From Antrodiella citrinella (Eukaryota; Basidiomycota; Agaricomycetes; Polyporales; Steccherinaceae), in NCBI GenBank assembly GCA_004802725.1, contig SGPM01000286.1:1-35634 (forward strand): 35,634 nucleotides of DNA, written 5' to 3'. Position numbers and translations under genes: made by a program. Within the stretch, counting starts at the first letter, position 1. Each line of letters opens with the position of its first letter. The notes beneath the pieces were generated by a model. That model made no database searches, had not been told where the DNA came from, and worked only from the letters and a program-made list of their open reading frames with translations. Shown here in pieces: positions 29,048 to 35,634 of the stretch.

Positions 29048-30063
29048 GCTGAGCGGGATCGATGTGCCACTCAGTACCGTAAGAATTCTTCGATATATTC
29101 GAAGTCAGTTTGCTAAATGACTGTATTCTTTCTACAGGTTCACCCATGTCCACTCGACAATTTATCACTCCACATCGTCGTCGAAAATCTTGACGTTCGT
29201 GCCACTGGAAGCAAACATCTATGCCACTCCTTTATATCAAACCCTCCGTGTTTGTGGCCATGATTACATTGTCATCGGCTACATTAGACGGTACAACAAC
29301 AGGGAAGGGGAGCCAGCGTCCAACGAGTACAGTGTAAGAATGGTATGCTATGTATGTATCGGTATATGGTTGTGTATGCGAGGCGAGTGGTCGTGAGAGA
29401 TGGTCGTGAGGTGTGCGTGGATGTGCGGATGTGCGAAGGAGTGTGCGGGGACGTGTGATGTGATATGCTATAGAAAAGGAGACACGGATGAAGAAGGGCA
29501 TGTCATGATCAAAATGCTTGTGGGGGATTTAAAGAGCTACACTACTGCTTTGTCAAAATGCGAGTGAAGACGAAATGGTTAGAGTACGTGCATGAGAAGA
29601 CAGAGAATGTGAAATGACATCATGGTGTGAAGGAAAAACACTGCAGAGATATCGAGGACGTGACGAGGGGGAATGCGGCAAATATGTGACAGAGGAAATT
29701 GAATGCGAGTACTAACAGATGCGTTGTATGAGTGAGAGCGACGAATATGAGAGTATACAGTTCGAATGCACAAGAGACAGTGATCATGAAGACAGACAGG
29801 ACGACACTGAACGGAAAACTGCGAAAGTCCCGGACGCGGTCAAAATATGACAAGGACGTACGCATGAATTGTGACGCGCTGCGCTTTTGAATACGAAAAG
29901 GGGTAGGCCCATAGAAGATATCGACGGAACGGCAAGGGAAAAGGACATGCTGCATATAACGCGCCCTGGAACCAGCTCAGAGAACCATAACAAGAAAAGA
30001 AGACAACACACCGCGAGTAGACTCCAGAGCCCTTGCCCGCGCACGACGACGCCGTCCTACCCT
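29048..30063. other. Convergent intergenic region, no gene seen
   Basis: About 1 kb between two 3' ends. Purine-rich on the plus strand, with short imperfect repeats GTGGTCGTGAG/ATGGTCGTGAG at 29388-29412 and GATGTGCG units near 29418-29440. The frames on the minus strand are pyrimidine-rich, low complexity and lack convincing starts. Confidence 0.5.
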
Positions 30064-32310
30064 TTACCTTGCATCGCGCTGATACGGAATGCCCCCTGCA
30101 CGGGAGAACAGCGCGCATTTGACCGCCGTTAATACCTCCCGATCCGAATCGTTCAAGAAGTCCTTCTCCTGCGCGTCCACAAATGCAAGCACCTTGTCGA
30201 TAGCTTCCTCCACCTCGTCCACTGTGGGGATACCGGGATCCGGACGATAGGTGGGCAACACAGGTATGACATATGCGACCTCGGGTTCGCCTGTATCGTC
30301 ATTGTCGCGGTGAATCGGAATGGCAACGGGTTCAGGCATAGGAAGAGGAGCAGGAAGCGGTTCGTGGGGATCTGCGACGGGCGCGACTTCGTGCACGGGA
30401 GAATGGTCCTCACAAGGTGCTGAATGCGGGGGCGCGGGAACATGGTGGTGAGTATGCTGCGAATGAGGAGCAGAAGACAGCGGTGGAGGGGGCGGGGGAG
30501 GGTGCCAAGCGGGCTGAAGAGTGATACCGTGACCTTGCTGACGGTCCTCCGGATACTCTTCCTCCTCGTCGGACTCCATGCCCATCTCGTGGTCCATATC
30601 TGGCGGCGGCGGGACGGGATCATCCGGCTGAGCGAAAGCGGGCTTCCCATTGATGTAATGCGACGTCGGGTCCACATCAAAGTATGGGATGGCGGAGGTC
30701 GGGTCGCCTCCATTTGCCACAGCCTGGGAGTATTTCTGTCCGTACCCATTCCATATTCCCTTGCGAATGCCATGACGATGTTTGAAGTTCTCGACCCAGC
30801 CTGAACTGGCCTTGAACTTATCGTCAGGCCACTCCATCGAGCGTGCAATCTCCTTAGCCTTGTCGCGGATCAACGCGTCGGTAAAGATAATTTTCTGCTC
30901 GTGACATTCGCGCAGCCATTTCTCCAGGCGTAGCTCAAGAATAGGGAACTTGGTAGGCCTAGCATAGAGTTTGAGCTGTGAGAAACCCGACAGATTCAAT
31001 AGCAAAAATTCTCACCGTGTCCGAGCCAGCAGGACCGGAGTTTCCTCTGGGACGGCTAACCATTTCATCTTCTGTTTCAGAATCTTGCTGATGGTACTCC
31101 GTTCAACTCCAAACAGCCTGGCGATCTCCTCTTGCTTGACGTTGGGATGATCCCGATGGTACACGCAGATCTTTTTCCGATCCACGTTGTACAGGCGTTG
31201 TTTCCTGTGTTTGGGCCGAGGCACATTGGGGGCCCCGCCAACGATATGACCAGTTCCGTGGGCATGATGCTCGGAGTACTTCTGCGCAGACGCGGACGAG
31301 GACACGGACGTGAGTGCAGATGCGACACTGAGTGCAGGCGATGCGGAACGGGCATTGCCTATGGACCCAGAGCCGGACCCAGACCCCGAGGCAGAGCGCG
31401 AGTGTGAGGGGTAGAAGGTGTACGACGTCGAGACGGGTGTCAGCGGGAACACGCCGGTAGGACGAGAGTACGGTCCTTCCGCTATTACGGCGGATGAAGG
31501 CCCATCAGTCGGCTCGCCGAACGGTCTCTGCAAGGACGGTCTCCGGGGTTGGCAGCCGCGGGACTGGGAAAGGGGTGAACGATGAGCGATGAGAGACATC
31601 AGACCGTGAAGACAATAACGCACATCGTAGTGATCGCCCGGAGCTGAGCTTGGACCAGCTTCGACTTGTCCCTCGTCTGCTAAGCGGGAGTCACGTCGAG
31701 GTGGGCGCGCAAAAATTCCTCTCTGCCCCATACTTTCTTCACCACCGAAAGACATGTCTCTTGGAGAATCGCGAGGGTGGTACGGTTGGTGTTGCGGACT
31801 TGCTTGTGGGTGGCGGGGCTGGATGTACGTAGGCGACTGCTGGGGGTCGTAGTCGCGGTGGTCATGGGAGCGGCTCATGGAGGAATACATGGGATGGTCC
31901 TGGGAGGACGAGCTGTTTGGAGGGGAGTGTGAGTTCGGCCAGGACATTTCGTGAGTGGTTGGAGGATAGGGAGGGGCGGGGGAAGGAAAAGAGGCCGTCC
32001 CTGGATGCTGGTGATACACGAGGCCTTCGTTGTAGTGCGTGTCCATTGATATGCAGCTAACGAGCCGGCTAGTCGCAAACGATTGCAGTCTCTGAAACTG
32101 CGACTGGGTCAACTGGGAATCTGGAGCTTTGCGAGAACAGGACGACGGTTTTTGAAGGGTCGAGCAAATCCTCTCGAGGCCCTTGGGCGTGTCCCAGGAA
32201 GACGGCTTGGACAGAGCCAGGAGGATGAGGGCGACCTGATCAAGAGGCGTCTCGCTCTCATCGCTCTCATGCTCATCTCGACCACTATCTCTCCCAATCT
32301 CACTCGTCAT
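30064..32310 (-). CDS. CENP-B-like DNA-binding protein (transposase-derived double HTH)
   Basis: Exons 32310-31624, 31563-31016 and 30958-30064 give 709 aa. The first ~340 residues are disordered, rich in Ser, Pro, His and Gln. A CENP-B N-terminal/Psq-type HTH spans about 350-400 (RKKICVYHRDHPNVKQEEIA, FGVERSTISKILKQKMKWL). A CENP-B/Tc5-type HTH follows at about 412-480 (KFPILELRLEKWLRECHEQK, then ASSGWVENFKHRHGIRKG). These two domains come from pogo/Tigger transposases and in fungi occur in centromere- or replication-origin-binding proteins and in transcription factors. The rest (to 709) is Pro/His-rich with acidic patches, ending RAGGIPYQRDAR. No DDE nuclease is present, so it is probably a domesticated nuclear DNA-binding protein. 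The 60-nt intron 31564-31623 is a multiple of three and has no stop, so it might be retained. Confidence 0.88.
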
Positions 32311-33878
32311 CTCGCAGACTATTGATCATCCCCAGTCCTCATTTCTGTCGTCTTTAAACACCCCCAGTCGCGTCGAACGACACACGGAGGTCGTCGTCGT
32401 CGCGCCCGGTACGACATCCAGGTTCACGCTATCGACACACTCTCCATTCTGCATCTTTCGTTCACCCTCGCTGGAGATGATGGCCAGCCGAGAGCGAGAC
32501 GGAGAGAAAGCATCTGGGAGACGGATCGCGGTCGCGTGCTTCTAGCGGTCACCTGAGCGTGTCACCCAGTCATTCCATGCTACACCCAGTTCGTCATACT
32601 GTATGCACAACAACGGTACGTATGTACCTTATCCGCACGATTAACCGTATGCTTATGCTCACCTCTGACGGCACTTAAACAGCAGCACTACACCCCCTCC
32701 TGGAAAGTCGCCCATTAGAGCGTGTCAAGTTGTTCAAGCTTTCATTTCACGGGCTTCTGCACACTTATATGACCCACACGAGGTGCTGTCGTCAATCCCT
32801 GCCTCTTGGATCCGTCCCAACCCTTGGCTACGCTGACGTCGTTTGCAGAAGTGTCTAGTGCCTGCTATTGCTCCCACCGACAGAGCCAAAGCTGGGCGCT
32901 CGGAAGTTCTGGATTTCATATCTGGCTTCCTTTCTTGCTGCAGATGAACAGCAATGAACTCTTCGCATCGATGATGTTCCCGTCCGGTGTAGACCATCGA
33001 TAGAAGTCAGAACCCCGTATCACTGGTATTCCCGAATCCAGCGAGGGCTACATCTCTCCTATGTTGAGAACTCTCGAAGCATCAGCGGTAACGTGCGTCC
33101 GTTTCGTTTCCCTGTACGTGACGCTTGATTGTAGTTAAGGCTAATTAATCCTCTACGATCCTAGACTCTGGACCCTCCTGCAAAATGGAGCTGCAACAAC
33201 ACACCCATCGCTACCGTGACATATTGTGTACCGCTTCCTGCATCATAATGCTCGGACTTACTCAGCCGGGATAACACACAACGACTGCTGCCGTTATTAC
33301 TACCGTCTCGCACGAACGGCACCGATAGGTCGCGGACTTCAAGTTTCTGGCACCGCCACCACTGCGAAAGCTTCACGGGCCTCAGTTGAATCCAAGGGTT
33401 CCCATCGTGGCGTGAACATATCCTACCCGCTTCAAGCCACCTTCCTCCACCTAGCGATTTCGTATCCAACTGCATGGTGCCCCATCTATCACCCCTTTGT
33501 TGCGAAGCACTGGTTCGCTACCATCCTATGCGTCCGACCGGTTACTTTGTACAGGATATTAATACGCCTAGTACACATGCTGAAGTCGTCATATATGGCT
33601 ACGGTGTTTTCTGGGGTGACTTCTGCTTCAAGTCAAGCGTACGAATGATTCCAGTCTTTCGAAATAACGTCCAGTCACTCCTAGGCCGCCACCATTCTGT
33701 CAGATAGAACGAACAACAAGAATTATTGAATACAAGCCATGATTACATATAGAGACAAGGGAGAGTTAACGAGTTACGACGACGGGGTCCGGCAAAGCAA
33801 ACAAGAGAAACGAGCGATTAGAACCTGGCCCATGCAATACAATTCACCACATCCACCGCCCATACTCCAGCCCACCAC
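32311..33878. other. Intergenic region with no gene seen
   Basis: About 1.57 kb upstream of the CENP-B-like gene and downstream of CAF1. The part next to 32310 has a GTCGTCGTCGTCG run (about 32392) and pyrimidine-rich stretches as expected for a promoter. Several short frames exist on both strands (for example 33226-33648), but they show no domain, splice logic or coherent composition. Confidence 0.5.
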
Positions 33879-35132
33879 TCACCGTCCTCCGACCCCGATT
33901 GGCGTCCTCATATAAGGCCCGTTCCCCGCCATCGGACCATATGATCCCGCAGCCAACGCGCCCGCCATACTCGGCGTCCCCATGCCCATAGGCGTTCCGT
34001 TGTTATTGTCAACACGTTGCGCTGCGCCACTTCTGTCTTCTCGCTCAGCAATGGTCGCCGCGCTCCCCCGTACGGTGTCAGAGGCGATCCCGTTCGAAAC
34101 GGTGAAGGTCTGTCCGAGACCGTACAGTTTCCCACTGTACTCTGCGTCGTCGATCTGGTCGTTGAAGTAGATTTCGCGCATTTTGAAGAAGGTGGAAGCG
34201 GTGAGGAGGGAGTCGGAGCCTGCTTGGTGTGATGGACCTATCCGCATTACCTAAATGTACGACATGTAAACATGAGGTATGCTAGAAGGAAAGAATGGTA
34301 TGCTTACGCCAAGATCGTCCGCTACATCCTGCAAGCCTCCTTTCAGAACTTTGCATGCACGCATCATGAATTTGATGTCGTATATTGTTGGGAACCACTT
34401 CCGCAACCGTTCAAAAAACAGATCCTCGGTCGTCGGTAATGATTCAGCGGTCAGAAGTTTGACAAAATAGCCAAAATCATAGCCGCTATACACGCTTCAT
34501 GAGGACTGTGTCCGAAGGGAAGGTGGGGATGACATACCTATGGAAGGATATCCACTTCGTGTCCTCGAGCAGAACCAACCCCGAAGTGATCATCAACTCC
34601 GCAAAGTCATTTGGGTGGATACCCATATCCTCATGTTGTTGTAAATCAATCCCGGACTTCTGCAGCAAGTCGATGGACTCCGGTGCATACATGTCATCAC
34701 TGAACAACATAATTACGTAAGCAGACATCCTGAACAACAACGTCCCGAATGTTTACTTCACGCTGAAGTGGAAGTTGAATTGCCATGTCGATACGTCTTG
34801 TGGATAGTTCCCCTCCTCGTCTGCTAGCGTAAGTCCGACTTGAATGATCTTGAGCAGGTCGACGTTGCATCGCATTGTTTGGTAATGGTAATCTGAGGAG
34901 GTCTTGAAGGAACCAATGGGTCGCGCGACAACACCGGGAAACTCAGTGTCCTAATGACCAAAATAGACCAATGCAAAAGTGAGACAGACATACGCATTGT
35001 AAGCAAAGTCCAACAGTGCACAGAAGAGGGTGGACGCACCATAGCGACATAGTTGTACTTGTCAATCAACTCCCGTATGTTCTGCATCTCCTGCTCCAGA
35101 TTGGGTGCCCATACTTCTCGTATTCGAGACAT
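33879..35132 (-). CDS. POP2: CCR4-NOT deadenylase subunit CAF1/POP2
   Basis: DEDD-family 3'-5' exonuclease that shortens mRNA poly(A) tails in the CCR4-NOT complex. Exons 35132-35040, 34950-34757, 34699-34538, 34485-34308 and 34250-33879 give 332 aa. Catalytic residues are present: D32 and E34 in [21 protein letters not shown]153 in [13 protein letters not shown], and D222 in [11 protein letters not shown]. Family blocks [39 protein letters not shown] and [20 protein letters not shown] are all there. After residue ~260 the tail is Gly/Met/Pro-rich and specific to this lineage. The unspliced frame ends at 33879 (VGGR). A GTGAGT at that point and an acceptor GGGCCAG near 33825 could add one Phe before a stop. 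The start is unambiguous. Confidence 0.96.
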
Positions 35133-35634
35133 GCTTGAAGAGGTTGGAGCTGCAGAAACGTTTCACAGTTTCTGGAAGACAGAACGTTGAAATTTGCGAG
35201 AAGAGGTTGAGAGAAGAGAGAGTGGAGGGAGCAGTCGTAAGCACTTGTGACTCTCAGTGGCGAGAACAAGCTGCTTACGTCATCACAGCTCGTTATGAAA
35301 TATTGCCTGTTTGGGTTTGTGGGGAGAATGTTGAATGTTGAACTTCAGCTCAGTTTTGTTCCAATACAGCCCTGCTCGAGTCGTCTTCCTGGATATTAAA
35401 GCCCCTTGTAACACTTGATTCATTCAGCCGCGAGCTCTGACCTTTTCGCTAGGGCTCGGTGAGAAAGCCGCCTGTTACTTACTGGTCAGTTACTTACCAG
35501 TTACTTATTAGTAATTAACTGTTCTTGACATTGGTCCTGGAATGAGACGGTAAATAATGGTCAAAAACTTGGTACACCGCGAAAAAGATCGTCCAAAAGA
35601 TAAGATAAGGGGCGAGATCAGCAGCAGATGTTCA
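35133..35634. other. Upstream region of CAF1 and right edge
   Basis: 502 bp to the window edge with no supportable gene. Includes the CAF1 promoter and, near the end, a cluster of three GTTACTTA octamers. Confidence 0.5.
35474..35507. repeat. Three GTTACTTA octamers
   Basis: Exact GTTACTTA at 35474-35481, 35489-35496 and 35500-35507, start-to-start spacing 15 and 11 bp, in an AT-rich stretch. Could be a protein-binding cluster or the end of a small repeat that continues to the right. Nothing decides between these here. Confidence 0.6.

Noticed and set aside
29579..30118. Overlapping Phe/Ser/Cys-rich minus-strand frames that look like membrane helices
   Set aside because: The plus strand is purine-rich here, which by itself yields Phe/Ser/Leu codons on the other strand. 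Starts are non-ATG and frames overlap one another.
30064..32310. Active pogo-type transposon
   Set aside because: No DDE domain, no terminal inverted repeats seen within reach, and the gene has ordinary introns and neighbours.
33226..33648. 140-codon plus-strand frame downstream of CAF1
   Set aside because: No recognisable domain, mixed composition and no good splice extension; judged chance.

Overview
The window is nuclear DNA from a filamentous basidiomycete, most likely an agaricomycete. Nearly every gene is cut by short GT-AG introns, mostly 45-100 nt, and intergenic spaces are small. The gene set is fungal: mitochondrial Tom22, complex I, a Zn2Cys6 regulator and F-box-like paralogues. 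I rebuilt splice structures by hand. I accepted an exon chain only when phases closed, both splice sites were present and the protein read through, so multi-exon coordinates are outer bounds with exons listed in the evidence. I found no tRNA, rRNA, CRISPR array or complete transposon.

Left part (1-9.1 kb): the 5' end of an unidentified minus-strand gene at the edge; dihydroxy-acid dehydratase ILV3 (+, 11 exons); the RIO1 atypical kinase (-), which has a GC-AG intron; head-to-head with it, a small multi-pass membrane protein (+) with an apparent one-base frameshift near its end; and a 12-exon seven-transmembrane protein (-) containing three microexons.

Middle (9.9-19 kb): two paralogous F-box-like genes (-) with acidic tails and a shared C-terminal peptide. 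They flank a plus-strand gene for a disordered protein. Next comes UTP3/SAS10 (+), a small-subunit processome factor.

Right part (19.3-35.6 kb): a 17-exon Zn2Cys6 transcription factor (-) with two 6-nt exons; TOM22 (+), divergent from it; a small conserved-looking protein (+); a 2.1-kb decayed stretch with a broken reading frame and a possible F-box remnant; the NDUFA9/39-40 kDa complex I subunit (-), divergent from a small basic DUF2462-type protein (+); a CENP-B-like DNA-binding protein (-) that keeps both transposase-derived HTH domains but no nuclease; and the CCR4-NOT deadenylase CAF1/POP2 (-).

Most of the set is housekeeping: branched-chain amino-acid synthesis, ribosome biogenesis (RIO1, UTP3), mitochondrial import and respiration (TOM22, NDUFA9) and mRNA decay (CAF1). 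The fungus-specific genes lie between these. Four gene pairs start head-to-head with only 137-205 bp between start codons, so shared promoters are likely. No gene cluster for a single pathway is visible.
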